64,000 nt of DNA. Source: Streptomyces sp. NBC_00820. Its GTDB lineage: Bacteria > Actinomycetota > Actinomycetes > Streptomycetales > Streptomycetaceae. Where the stretch lies: assembly GCF_036347055.1 (NCBI RefSeq), contig NZ_CP108882.1, positions 4,444,501 through 4,508,500 on the forward strand. The letters are read 5' to 3'. The translations under genes and the position numbers were made by a program. The notes under the pieces were generated by a model that had not been told where the DNA came from, did not search any database, and worked only from the letters and a program-made list of their open reading frames with translations. Numbering within the stretch: the stretch's first letter is position 1; each line of letters begins with the position of its first letter. Shown piece after piece: positions 51,140 through 59,647 of the stretch.

Positions 51140-51290
51140 CGGTGCTCAGCCGGCGTGGTCGCGCCGACGTGGTTCCGCTGGTGTGGTTCCAGTGACGCGG
51201 CCGTACCGCCGTGGTTCGACTGCCGTGGTTCGACCGACGCGGGCGCGCCTGAGCGGTTCCGCCGGAGCGGTCGCGTCGAAACCCCTCCGG
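51140..51290. repeat. Degenerate repeats of a CCGTGGTTC motif
   Basis: Imperfect 12-17-bp units around gccgtggttcgac in the 207-bp spacer between the RidA and NUDIX genes. The style resembles the repeats at 47936. Confidence 0.5.
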
Positions 51291-51326
51291 CCTCGGGCAC
51301 CTCTCGAACATTCGCCCTATACGGGA

Positions 51327-51332
51327 TAGCCT
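51327..51332 (+). promoter_or_regulatory. Candidate leaderless -10 box
   Basis: TAGCCT, 6 nt before the NUDIX ATG, in the AT-richer pocket ccctatacgggatagc. Confidence 0.45.
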
Positions 51333-51338
51333 CCGGCC

Positions 51339-52244
51339 ATGGCGAACGGTCAGTGGTACCCCGCGGAATGGCCGGACCGCATCCGTGCCCTCGCGGACGG
51401 TTCTCTCACCCCGGTGTCCCCCAAGCGCGCGGCCACCGTGCTGCTCCTGAAGGACACTCCGGCCGGTCCGGTCGTCCACATGCTGCGCAGACGCGCCTCC
51501 ATGGCCTTCGCCGGAGGCGCGTACGCGTATCCCGGCGGCGGGGTCGACCCGCGCGACGACGACCGCCAGGTCCGCTGGGCGGGCCCCACGCGCGCGTGGT
51601 GGGCGCGGCGGCTCGGCGTCGACGAGGCGGGCGCCCAGGCGATCGTCTGCGCGGCCGTCCGGGAGACGTACGAGGAGGCGGGCGTCCTGCTCGCGGGCCC
51701 CGGCCCCGACTCGGTCGTCGGCGACACCACCGGGGACGACTGGGAGGCGGACCGCGCCGCCCTGGTCGCGCGTGAACTGTCCTTCGCCGAGTTCCTGGAC
51801 CGCCGCGGCCTGGTCCTGCGCTCCGACCTGCTCGGTGCGTGGACGCGCTGGATCACGCCCGAGTTCGAGGCCCGCCGCTACGACACCTGGTTCTTCGTGG
51901 CCGTCCTCCCCGAAGGCCAGCGCACCCGGAACGCCTCCACGGAGGCCGACCGCACGGTGTGGATCCGCCCGGAGGAGGCCGCCGCCGGGTACGACAAGGG
52001 CGAGCTGCTGATGATGCCGCCCACCATCAGCACCCTGCGCCGGCTGCTGCCCTACGCCACCGCCGCGGAGGCCCTCGCCGCGGCTCCCGCGGGCGACATG
52101 ACCCCGGTACTGGCGAGCGCGCGCCTGGAGGACGGGGAGATCGTGCTGTCCTGGCCGGGACACGACGAGTTCACCAAGCACATCCCGGCATCGGGGACGG
52201 CAGCCGCGCCGGCCGCCCGGACGACCGCCGGAGGCCCCGCATGA
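51339..52244 (+). CDS. NUDIX hydrolase (long, NUDT19-like type)
   Basis: A 301-aa NUDIX family pyrophosphohydrolase. The domain begins RAATVLLLKDTPAGPVVHML. The Gly-rich start of the Nudix box (YPGGGVDPRDDD) is separated from the RExxEExG part (VRETYEEAGVLL) by an insert of about 40 residues, as in NUDT19-like proteins that cleave CoA derivatives. The C-terminus extends as a helical part. It overlaps the MBL gene by 4 bp (ATGA). Confidence 0.88.
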   Translation: MANGQWYPAEWPDRIRALADGSLTPVSPKRAATVLLLKDTPAGPVVHMLRRRASMAFAGGAYAYPGGGVDPRDDDRQVRWAGPTRAWWARRLGVDEAGAQAIVCAAVRETYEEAGVLLAGPGPDSVVGDTTGDDWEADRAALVARELSFAEFLDRRGLVLRSDLLGAWTRWITPEFEARRYDTWFFVAVLPEGQRTRNASTEADRTVWIRPEEAAAGYDKGELLMMPPTISTLRRLLPYATAAEALAAAPAGDMTPVLASARLEDGEIVLSWPGHDEFTKHIPASGTAAAPAARTTAGGPA

Positions 52245-53071
52245 CCGACGCGGCAACTCTGCCCGGCCAGCCCCGGGGCGGTGTCCTCTCGGGTCCCGCG
52301 ACCGAACGGGCCGTCAACGTACTTGCGCCCAACGCCTCCGTGATGACCCTGGACGGCACCAACACCTGGATCGTCGCCGAACCGGACTCCGAGCTGGCCG
52401 TGGTGATCGACCCGGGCCCGCTGGACGACGGCCACCTGCAAAACGTCGTCGACACCGCCGAGCGGGCCGGCAAGCGCGTCGCCCTCACCCTGCTCACCCA
52501 CGGCCATCCCGACCACGCCGAGGGCGCCGGCCGCTTCGCCGAACTGACGGGCACGCGCGTGCGTGCCCTGGACCCGGCGCTGCGGCTGGGCGACGAGGGC
52601 CTGGCCGCCGGGGACGTGATCGCGCTCGGCGGCCTGGAGCTGAGGGTCGTACCGACCCCCGGGCACACCGCGGACTCCCTGAGCTTCCATCTTCCGGCCG
52701 ACCGCGCCGTGCTGACCGGGGACACCGTCCTCGGACGCGGTACGACCGTCGTGGCCCATCCCGACGGCCGCCTGGGGGACTACCTGGACTCCCTGCGCCG
52801 CCTGCGGTCCCTGACCGTGGACGACGGCGTGCACACCGTCCTGCCGGGCCACGGGCCGGTCCTGGAGGACGCCCAGGGCGCCGTGGAGTTCTACCTCGCC
52901 CACCGCGCCCACCGCCTCGCCCAGGTCGAGTCGGCCGTGGAGAACGGCTACCTCAGCCCCGGCGAGGTCGTCGCCCACGTGTACGCCGACGTGGACCGCT
53001 CCCTGTGGCCCGCGGCCGAGCTGTCGGTGCGGGCGCAGATGGACTACCTCACCGACCACGGGCTGATCTGA
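52241..53071 (+). CDS. MBL-fold metallo-hydrolase (LACTB2-like)
   Basis: A 276-aa metallo-beta-lactamase-fold hydrolase. The zinc motif is THGHPDHAEG. Further ligands lie in TPGHTADSLSF, LTGDTVLG and LPGHGP. A C-terminal winged-helix part (VVAHVYADVD, QMDYLTDHGLI) is typical of the LACTB2 subgroup, which are RNases or thioesterases. Coupled to the NUDIX gene. The stop codon sits within a 10-bp exact duplication (ctgatctgac). Confidence 0.9.
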   Translation: MTDAATLPGQPRGGVLSGPATERAVNVLAPNASVMTLDGTNTWIVAEPDSELAVVIDPGPLDDGHLQNVVDTAERAGKRVALTLLTHGHPDHAEGAGRFAELTGTRVRALDPALRLGDEGLAAGDVIALGGLELRVVPTPGHTADSLSFHLPADRAVLTGDTVLGRGTTVVAHPDGRLGDYLDSLRRLRSLTVDDGVHTVLPGHGPVLEDAQGAVEFYLAHRAHRLAQVESAVENGYLSPGEVVAHVYADVDRSLWPAAELSVRAQMDYLTDHGLI

Positions 53072-53117
53072 CCTGATCTGACCGGCGCCGGCTGTGTGTC
53101 TCGGTCCCCCGCCCCGG

Positions 53118-54050
53118 CTACCCGTCTTCCGGGCGCGGGGCCTTCACGCCGTGCACGCGCGCGTACTCCTCGGCGAGCCAGGGGCCCAGGTCGTCGGTGT
53201 ACGTCCGCAGGGCGGCCGGGTCGCCGACGGGCTCGTAGCCGTACTTGGCGGCCATACGCATCGCCGCCGCCCGCCGTGGGTAGTACGCGCCGAACACCGC
53301 GGCCATCTCGCGCAGGTCGCTCGTCCAGCCCTTCCAGCGGGGCATGACGAGGGTGAAGCCGGTGCGGACCAGGTGCCGGGACATGAAGCGCACCAAGGGG
53401 CGTCGGGCCTCCTCGGTGTCCGCCGCGTCCGCGACGCGCTCGCGCCAGCGCGGGAGCCACAGCGCCAGGTCGCCGTTGGTCTCGCGGGCGAGCAGCGAGT
53501 CGGGGCGGTACCGGGGCAGGTGCGCGGCCAGGTCGTCCCCGAGCAGCGGGGTGCACAGGCAGGCCACGAACCAGGCCAGGTCGTGGCGCTCCAGGTCGCT
53601 CAGCAGCCGCGCCCGGCCGTACAGCAGCGTGCCCACGCCGTCGATCTGCGGGAACTCCCGGTCGAGCGCCTCGCCCAGGGCCCGTACGGCCTCCCGGGCG
53701 GCGTCGTCCGGCTCCTCGCGGAGGGCCACCAGCAGGTCCAGATCGCTGCGGCCCACGCGCGCGGTGCCGCGCGGGACGGAACCGTAGAGGTAGGCGCTGT
53801 GCAGCCGCGTCCCGAACGTCTCCGCCAGCCGGTCCCGCGCGGCCGCCACGACCGGGCGGAACGCGTCCGGCACGCGCGCGAGGGAGCCTTCACGGGCGAT
53901 GAAGCCGTGAGCGTCGAGGCCATGGGGGAGGGGTCCGTGGGCGTCGACGTCGTGAGGGGCGGGTCCGTGGGCGTCGTGGTCGCGCGGGACGGGGCCGTGG
54001 ACGTCGGGGCTCTGCGGGACCGGGCCGTGCGGGACCAGAGGGTTGGGCAT
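53118..54050 (-). CDS. Nucleotidyltransferase-domain protein with N-terminal repeats
   Basis: A 310-aa protein. Residues 80-110 hold the polymerase-beta-type motif YLYGSVPRGTARVGRSDLDL (GSxxR, DxD). A helical domain follows, with WFVACLCTPL and RPLVRFMSRHLVRTGF. The first 50 residues are 10-residue repeats of DAHGPxPHDx type, encoded by 30-bp tandem repeats. Aminoglycoside-type or regulatory nucleotidyl transfer is possible; the substrate is unknown. The ATG at the repeat start is uncertain; a start after the repeats would leave a complete domain. Confidence 0.75.
   Translation of the reverse strand: MPNPLVPHGPVPQSPDVHGPVPRDHDAHGPAPHDVDAHGPLPHGLDAHGFIAREGSLARVPDAFRPVVAAARDRLAETFGTRLHSAYLYGSVPRGTARVGRSDLDLLVALREEPDDAAREAVRALGEALDREFPQIDGVGTLLYGRARLLSDLERHDLAWFVACLCTPLLGDDLAAHLPRYRPDSLLARETNGDLALWLPRWRERVADAADTEEARRPLVRFMSRHLVRTGFTLVMPRWKGWTSDLREMAAVFGAYYPRRAAAMRMAAKYGYEPVGDPAALRTYTDDLGPWLAEEYARVHGVKAPRPEDG
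53901..54030. repeat. 30-bp tandem repeats within the nucleotidyltransferase gene
   Basis: Units start at 53901, 53931, 53961, 53991 and 54021 (gggtccgtgg-gcgtcg type), keeping the frame and adding ten residues each. Confidence 0.75.
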
Positions 54051-54157
54051 GCGCTCACTGTGGCCCGAGCGGTCCTGTGGCGCGACGTGTTTTCGGCGCC
54101 GGCCGGCGGCAGCGGGCCCGGGCGGGGCGTGAGCCCCGGGAGGGCCGATCACGACAG

Positions 54158-54188
54158 CGGGGCCCGGCCTTGTGACAGGCGGGCCCCG
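54158..54188 (-). terminator. Hairpin after crp
   Basis: CGGGGCCCG pairs with CGGGCCCCG (9 bp, 13-nt loop), 27 bp downstream of the crp stop. Confidence 0.65.
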
Positions 54189-54214
54189 ACGTCGTGTCGT
54201 ACAACCAGGAACGG

Positions 54215-54889
54215 TCAGCGCGAGCGCTTGGCCAGCCGCTCCACGTCCAGCAGGATGACCGCCCGCGCCTCCAGGCGGAGCCACCCGCGCTGGGCGAAAT
54301 CGGCGAGCGCCTTGTTCACGGTCTCGCGGGAGGCGCCGACCAGCTGGGCCAGCTCTTCCTGGGTGAGGTCGTGAACGACGTGGATGCCCTCCTCGGACTG
54401 CACGCCGAAGCGGCGCGAGAGGTCCAGCAGGGCGCGCGCCACGCGACCCGGGACATCCGAGAAGACCAGGTCGGACATGGCGTCGTTGGTCTTGCGCAGC
54501 CGGCGGGCGACGGCGCGCAGCAGGGCGCCGGCCACCTCGGGGCGCACGTTCAGCCAGGGCTGGAGGTCGCCGTGGCCGAGACCCAGCAGCTTCACCTCGG
54601 TCAGCGCGGTGGCGGTGGCAGTGCGCGGGCCCGGGTCGAACAGCGACAGTTCGCCGATCAGTTCGCCGGGGCCGACGACAGCGAGCATGTTCTCGCGGCC
54701 GTCGGGCGAGGTGCGGTGAAGCTTCACCTTGCCCTCGGTGACGACGTACAGCCGGTCCCCGGGGTCGCCCTCGTGGAACAGCGAGTCGCCACGGGCGAGG
54801 GTCACCTCACTCATGGAGGCGCGAAGCTCCGCGGCCTGCTCGTCGTCGAGAGCCGCGAAGAGCGGGTTGCGCCGCAGAACGTCGTCCAC
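54215..54889 (-). CDS. crp: Crp/Fnr-family regulator Crp
   Basis: A 224-aa cAMP receptor protein, in Streptomyces a global regulator of germination, growth and antibiotic production. cNMP domain about 8-120, with the phosphate-binding cassette GELIGELSLFDPGPRTATAT; dimer helix; helix-turn-helix VHDLTQEELAQLVGASRETV near 168-187. The GTG start (DDVLRRNPLFAAL) is preceded by AAGGAGAG and gives the known length. A perfect GTG-N6-GNCAC site 91 bp upstream suggests autoregulation. It is divergent from nth. Confidence 0.96.
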   Translation of the reverse strand: MDDVLRRNPLFAALDDEQAAELRASMSEVTLARGDSLFHEGDPGDRLYVVTEGKVKLHRTSPDGRENMLAVVGPGELIGELSLFDPGPRTATATALTEVKLLGLGHGDLQPWLNVRPEVAGALLRAVARRLRKTNDAMSDLVFSDVPGRVARALLDLSRRFGVQSEEGIHVVHDLTQEELAQLVGASRETVNKALADFAQRGWLRLEARAVILLDVERLAKRSR

Positions 54890-54979
54890 GAGTTCTCTCC
54901 TTGTCGACCTGCTCAGGGGGATCTTGCTCCCCCGTGTGACAGGGGTCCGTGTTCCCCATTTTGCCGGACGGTCCAAACA

Positions 54980-54993
54980 GTGTGATCTGTCAC
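54980..54993. promoter_or_regulatory. Crp-binding site in the crp-nth spacer
   Basis: GTGTGATCTGTCAC fits GTG-N6-GNCAC exactly and is embedded in TGTGATCTGTCACA. It lies 91 bp upstream of crp and 148 bp upstream of nth. Confidence 0.65.
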
Positions 54994-55140
54994 AAGGATG
55001 CCGCACAGGTGTCCCAACGTATGCGGCAGGGGTCCAATCGGGGGCTGATCTTCCGGGTCCGGGGCGGATGTCGGTGCCGGGCTTTAGGCTGGCCGGGTGT
55101 CCAAATCGCGGTGAGAGCACAGGCCAAGGGGGCTGGGCGA

Positions 55141-56232
55141 GTGGTTGTACGTCGCGATTCCGCCGTGGGCGAACAGGATCCCGATGGAAGCAGGGAAAAG
55201 GTGAAACCGGCCGAAAAGGTACCGGCTGAAAAGGTACCCGCCGGGAACGTGCCGGCCGAGAACGCACCGGTCAGGAAGGTCGCTGCCGGAAAGGACGCGG
55301 CCGGAAAAGATGCTGCCGGAAAAGGCACGGCCGCGAAGAGGAAACCCGCCGCGAAGGCGCCTGCCTCGAAAGCCGCCGGCATGAAGGGCACCGCCGTGAA
55401 GGACGACTCCGCCGCGAAGGCGCCGGCCGCGGGGGCGGCGGCCAGGCGGGTTGCCGCCGGTGAGTCCCGTACCGCCCTCGTCCGCCGTGCCCGCCGCATC
55501 AACCGCGAACTCGCCGAGGTCTACCCCTACGCCCACCCCGAGCTGGACTTCGAGAACCCCTTCCAGCTCGTGGTCGCCACGGTGCTCTCCGCCCAGACCA
55601 CCGACCTGCGCGTCAACCAGACGACCCCCGCGCTCTTCGCCAAGTACCCCACGCCCGAGGACCTCGCCGCCGCCGATCCGGAGGAGGTCGAGGAGATCCT
55701 GCGCCCCTGCGGCTTCTTCCGGGCCAAGACCCGGTCGGTCATAGGGCTCTCCAAGGCCCTCGTCGAGGACTTCGGCGGAGAGGTCCCCGGCCGGCTGGAG
55801 GACCTGGTGAAGCTCCCCGGCGTCGGCCGCAAGACCGCCTTCGTCGTCCTCGGCAACGCCTTCGGCCGCCCCGGCATCACCGTGGACACCCACTTCCAGC
55901 GCCTGGTGCGCCGCTGGAAGTGGACCGAGGAGACCGATCCCGGCAAGATCGAGACGGCCGTCGGCGAGCTGTTCCCGCAGAAGGACTGGACCGACCTGTC
56001 CCACCACGTGATCTGGCACGGCCGCCGCATCTGCCACGCCCGCAGGCCCGCCTGCGGCGCCTGCCCCATCGCCCCGCTCTGTCCGGCCTACGGCGAGGGC
56101 GAGACCGACCCGGAGAAGGCCCGAGGGCTCCTGAAGTACGAGAAGGGCGGCTTCCCCGGCCAGCGCCTGAACCCCCCGCAGTCCTATCTCGACGCGGGCG
56201 GCAAGGCGGCCCCGCCGCTGGGGGCCGGATGA
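55141..56232 (+). CDS. nth: Endonuclease III
   Basis: A DNA glycosylase/AP lyase removing oxidised pyrimidines. The core of 245 residues has the helix-hairpin-helix LPGVGRKTA with catalytic Lys, the catalytic Asp in [10 protein letters not shown], and a 4Fe-4S loop C-x6-C-x2-C-x5-C ([17 protein letters not shown]). It is preceded by about 110 residues of Lys/Ala/Pro/Val repeats ([20 protein letters not shown]), probably a disordered basic tail. The GTG start has AAGGGGG upstream; another GTG lies 30 bp before. Confidence 0.93.
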   Translation: MVVRRDSAVGEQDPDGSREKVKPAEKVPAEKVPAGNVPAENAPVRKVAAGKDAAGKDAAGKGTAAKRKPAAKAPASKAAGMKGTAVKDDSAAKAPAAGAAARRVAAGESRTALVRRARRINRELAEVYPYAHPELDFENPFQLVVATVLSAQTTDLRVNQTTPALFAKYPTPEDLAAADPEEVEEILRPCGFFRAKTRSVIGLSKALVEDFGGEVPGRLEDLVKLPGVGRKTAFVVLGNAFGRPGITVDTHFQRLVRRWKWTEETDPGKIETAVGELFPQKDWTDLSHHVIWHGRRICHARRPACGACPIAPLCPAYGEGETDPEKARGLLKYEKGGFPGQRLNPPQSYLDAGGKAAPPLGAG

Positions 56233-56284
56233 CGGAACGATCCGGGCGCCCCGGAGCGTGGGACACGGTAGGACGGGGGTGGCG

Positions 56285-56980
56285 ATGACGTACACGCACG
56301 GCACGCACGAGGAGCCGGTGGCGCTGAGCAAGGAGGGGCTGCCGGGCTGGCTGGAGCCGGTGGCGCACGCGGCGGAGACGGTCGAGCCGACCCAGCTCAG
56401 CCGCTTCCTGCCGCCGGAGAACGGCTCGGGGCGCAAGTCGGCGGTGCTGATCCTCTTCGGCGAGGGCGAGCGCGGCCCCGAGCTGCTGCTCATGGAGCGC
56501 GCCGGTTCCCTGCGCTCGCACGCCGGCCAGCCCTCCTTCCCGGGCGGCGCCCTCGACCCCGTGGACGGCGACCCGCACGGCGACGGCCCGCTCAGGGCGG
56601 CGCTGCGCGAGGCGGAGGAGGAGACCGGCCTGGACCCGGCCGGCGTCCAGCTCTTCGGCGTGCTGCCCGCCCTCTACATCCCGGTCAGCGAGTTCGTCGT
56701 CACGCCCGTGCTCGGCTGGTGGCGCAAGCCCAGCCCGGTCGGTGTCGTCGACCCGAACGAGACCGCCCGCGTCTTCACCGTCCCCGTGGCGGATCTCACG
56801 GACCCCGCCCACCGGGCCACCACCGTCCACCCCAGCGGCCACCGAGGACCGGCATTCCTGGTCGAATCGGCCCTGGTCTGGGGCTTCACGGCCGGAGTGA
56901 TCGACCGGTTGCTGCACTACGCGGGCTGGGAACGCCCCTGGAACAGAGACAAGCAGGTCCCGCTCGACTGGCGGTCGTGA
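56285..56980 (+). CDS. NUDIX CoA pyrophosphatase
   Basis: A 231-aa NUDIX hydrolase of the CoA type (UPF0035/YeaB-like). RAGSLRSHAGQPSFPGGALD is the CoA-specific motif and LREAEEETGLDP the Nudix box. It would hydrolyse CoA to 4'-phosphopantetheine and 3',5'-ADP. GGGGGTG precedes the ATG. It follows nth closely and precedes the MarP-like gene, so the three may be co-transcribed. Confidence 0.92.
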   Translation: MTYTHGTHEEPVALSKEGLPGWLEPVAHAAETVEPTQLSRFLPPENGSGRKSAVLILFGEGERGPELLLMERAGSLRSHAGQPSFPGGALDPVDGDPHGDGPLRAALREAEEETGLDPAGVQLFGVLPALYIPVSEFVVTPVLGWWRKPSPVGVVDPNETARVFTVPVADLTDPAHRATTVHPSGHRGPAFLVESALVWGFTAGVIDRLLHYAGWERPWNRDKQVPLDWRS

Positions 56981-57097
56981 CAAGGTGTCGTCCGTGCTGT
57001 GTTCTCCCGGGGGCAGCGACATCGGCGGCTTCGCCGCCCGCCCCCGGACCCGGGGCCTGGCCGCTGGGACCGGAGTGGATAGGCGAGGCCTGAAGCG

Positions 57098-58297
57098 TTG
57101 AACGTGCTGGACATCCTGTTGCTGGTCGCGGCTGTGTGGTTCGCGGTCGTCGGCTACCGCCAGGGTTTCGTCGTCGGCATCCTGTCGGTGCTGGGATTCC
57201 TCGGCGGCGGTCTCGTGGCCGTGTACGCGCTTCCCGTCGTCTGGGACGCCGTGACCGGCAACGCGCAGGTCGGCACCGTCGCGGCCGTCGTCGCCGTGGT
57301 CGTCGTCATCGTCTGTGCCTCCGTCGGCCAGGCCCTGACCACCCACCTCGGCAACAAGCTGCGCCGCCACATCGTCTGGTCCCCCGCCCGCGCCCTCGAC
57401 GCCACCGGCGGCGCCCTGGTCAACGTCGTCGCGATGCTCCTGGTCGCGTGGCTGATCGGCTCCGCCCTCGCGCAGACCACGCTGCCGACGCTGGGCAAGG
57501 AGGTCCGCAGCTCCAAGGTGCTGCTGGGCGTCTCCCAGACGCTGCCGCGGGAGGCCGACACCTGGTTCAAGGACTTCACCTCGGTCCTCGCGCAGAACGG
57601 CTTCCCGCAGGTCTTCAGCCCGTTCTCCAACGAGCCGATCAAGGAGGTCCAGCCGCCCGACCCGGCCCTCGCCCGCAGCCCGGTCGCCGCCCGCGCCCAG
57701 CGCTCCATCGTGAAGGTCACCGGTACGGCGCAGAGCTGCGGCAAGGTCCTGGAGGGCACCGGCTTCGTCTTCGGCGACGGCCGCGTGATGACCAACGCGC
57801 ACGTCGTGGGCGGCGTGGACGCGCCCACCGTCCAGATAGGCGGCGTGGGCCGCAAGTACCCGGCCCGGGTCGTCCTCTACGACTGGCGGCGCGACATCGC
57901 CGTACTCGCCGTGCCCGACCTGGTCGCGCCCCCGCTGCGCTTCTCGTCGGGGGACGCGGTCAGCGGGGACGACGCGATCGTCGCCGGCTTCCCGGAGAAC
58001 GGTTCGTACGACATCCGCGCCGCGCGCGTGCGCGGGCGCATCACGGCCCACGGCCCGGACATCTACCACCGCGGCACGGTCGGCCGCGACGTCTACTCGC
58101 TGTACGCGACCGTCCGTCAGGGCAACTCCGGCGGACCGCTGCTGACGCCCGGCGGCCGGGTCTACGGCGTGGTGTTCGCCAAGTCCCTCGACGACGCCGA
58201 CACCGGCTACGCCCTCACCGCCGACGAGATCCAGCGCGACATCGACCAGGGGCGTACGGCCAACGAGCAGGTGGGCACGGACAGCTGTGCCCTGTGA
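57098..58297 (+). CDS. MarP-like membrane serine protease
   Basis: A 399-aa protein with a CvpA-like membrane part (four helices in the first 130 residues: NVLDILLLVAAVWFAVVGY, VGILSVLGFLGGGLVAVYAL, VAAVVAVVVVIVCASVG and ALVNVVAMLLVAWLIGSAL) and a periplasmic trypsin-like domain. The triad is H235 (TNAHVVGG), D266 (RRDIAVLAV) and S344 (QGNSGGP). The Mycobacterium homologue MarP protects from acid and oxidative stress. The TTG start has GAGG 9 nt upstream. Confidence 0.93.
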   Translation: MNVLDILLLVAAVWFAVVGYRQGFVVGILSVLGFLGGGLVAVYALPVVWDAVTGNAQVGTVAAVVAVVVVIVCASVGQALTTHLGNKLRRHIVWSPARALDATGGALVNVVAMLLVAWLIGSALAQTTLPTLGKEVRSSKVLLGVSQTLPREADTWFKDFTSVLAQNGFPQVFSPFSNEPIKEVQPPDPALARSPVAARAQRSIVKVTGTAQSCGKVLEGTGFVFGDGRVMTNAHVVGGVDAPTVQIGGVGRKYPARVVLYDWRRDIAVLAVPDLVAPPLRFSSGDAVSGDDAIVAGFPENGSYDIRAARVRGRITAHGPDIYHRGTVGRDVYSLYATVRQGNSGGPLLTPGGRVYGVVFAKSLDDADTGYALTADEIQRDIDQGRTANEQVGTDSCAL

Positions 58298-58711
58298 TGA
58301 CCTGTGGTGCCCTGCGATTCCCCTGGTGCCCCCGGTGTGGCCCCGGCGTGATCCCGGCTGATTCCGGTGTGATCCCCGAAGTGCCCCCGGCGCGCCGCGG
58401 GTTCAGCCGCGCGTGTGACGCAGACGTATCGAGACCCAGCGGGCCCGGCGGCGCAGAATGTACGAAATTCCCACCTGCGGATCCGTCTCCGTCAACTGCG
58501 GCGATCCGCGCCGGGCAGAGCCCGGGGAGGCGGTCGAGCGGCGGTTGCGGGGTGCGTCACTGTAGTCGTGCGTCCAGCCCATACCCCGACGTGTGCCCCT
58601 GGCCCAAGGTCGATAACCGCCTCGGCTCCCCCCAATTGGCCTATGCGGCAGGCATGTGGCCGTTCGAGGGACAAGTGTTCAGGAACCGGATCACTCCACG
58701 CATCCGCGCGG
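58298..58711. other. Intergenic region with GC-rich repeats and a possible short ORF
   Basis: 414 bp between convergent genes. The first 100 bp is a degenerate series of ccggtgtg..cccc units; the rest is irregular, with one 35-codon ORF. No strong terminator hairpin is seen. Confidence 0.4.
58458..58565 (+). CDS. Possible 35-aa peptide
   Basis: ATG ORF reading MYEIPTCGSVSVNCGDPRRA then EPGEAVERRLRGASL. It has two Cys, GC-rich third positions and a sensible composition, but a weak ribosome binding site and no relative I can name. It may be a real small protein or chance. Confidence 0.3.
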   Translation: MYEIPTCGSVSVNCGDPRRAEPGEAVERRLRGASL

Positions 58712-59647
58712 TCACCGGTCCGGCTCGGGGTCCTTCAGCCAGTTGATCAGCTCGGTCGAGAAGGCCACCGGGTCCTCCTCGTGCGGGTAGTGGCCGAGGC
58801 CGTCGAAGAGGCGCCAGCGGTAGGGCGCCTCGACGTACTCGCCCGAACCGGCCGCGCTGCGCGTGCGGGTGACCGGGTCCAGGGAGCCGTGCAGGTGCAG
58901 CGTGGGCACCCGTACCGGCCGCTTCATCCTGCGGTTGAACTGGATGCCGTCCGGGCGGGCCAGCGAGCGCACCAGCCAGCGGTACGGCTCGATCGAACAA
59001 TGCGCGGTGGACGGGATGCACATGGCCCGCCGGTACGCCTCCACGGCATCGTCCTCCGGCAGCCGCGGCCCGGACCACTCCCGGATCAGCCGGCCCACCA
59101 GCGCGCCGTCGTCGGCGGTCAGTTGCCGCTCGGGGATCCACGGCCGCTGGAAGCCCCAGATGTAGGAGTTCGCGGCCGTCTGCCGGGCGTCCCGCAGCAT
59201 CGCCGCACGCCAGCGCCGCGGATGCGGCATCGACACCACCGCGAGCCGACGTACGAGCTTGGGCCGCATCGCCGCAGCCGTCCACGCCAGGTAGCCGCCC
59301 AGGTCGTGGCCGACCAGCGCCGCGTCCGGCTCGCCGAGCGAGCGGATCACGCCGGTGACGTCCAGGGCGAGGTTGGCGGGGTCGTAGCCGCGCGGGGTGC
59401 GGTCGCTGCCGCCGACGCCGCGCAGGTCCATGGCCACCGCCCGGTAGCCCGCGCCGGCGAGCGCGGACAACTGGTGCCGCCACGTCCACCAGAACTGCGG
59501 GAAGCCGTGGAGCAACAGCACCAGGGGGCCGTCGCCGAGTTCGGCGATGTGGAAGCGCGCGCCGTTGGCGGCGACGTCGCGGTGCGTCACCTTCTCCCCG
59601 GAGGGGAGGTCGATCCGTACGGCCGATGCCGCCGCGGGTTCTGTCAT
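58712..59647 (-). CDS. Alpha/beta hydrolase, epoxide hydrolase-like
   Basis: A 311-aa cytoplasmic hydrolase. The oxyanion motif HGFPQFWWTWRHQ, nucleophile D115 in GHDLGGY (Asp, not Ser) and the catalytic His in DGLGHYPHEEDP identify the epoxide hydrolase/haloalkane dehalogenase subgroup. A cap domain lies around 150-230. The substrate is unknown. It overlaps the holin-like gene by 4 bp. Confidence 0.88.
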   Translation of the reverse strand: MTEPAAASAVRIDLPSGEKVTHRDVAANGARFHIAELGDGPLVLLLHGFPQFWWTWRHQLSALAGAGYRAVAMDLRGVGGSDRTPRGYDPANLALDVTGVIRSLGEPDAALVGHDLGGYLAWTAAAMRPKLVRRLAVVSMPHPRRWRAAMLRDARQTAANSYIWGFQRPWIPERQLTADDGALVGRLIREWSGPRLPEDDAVEAYRRAMCIPSTAHCSIEPYRWLVRSLARPDGIQFNRRMKRPVRVPTLHLHGSLDPVTRTRSAAGSGEYVEAPYRWRLFDGLGHYPHEEDPVAFSTELINWLKDPEPDR

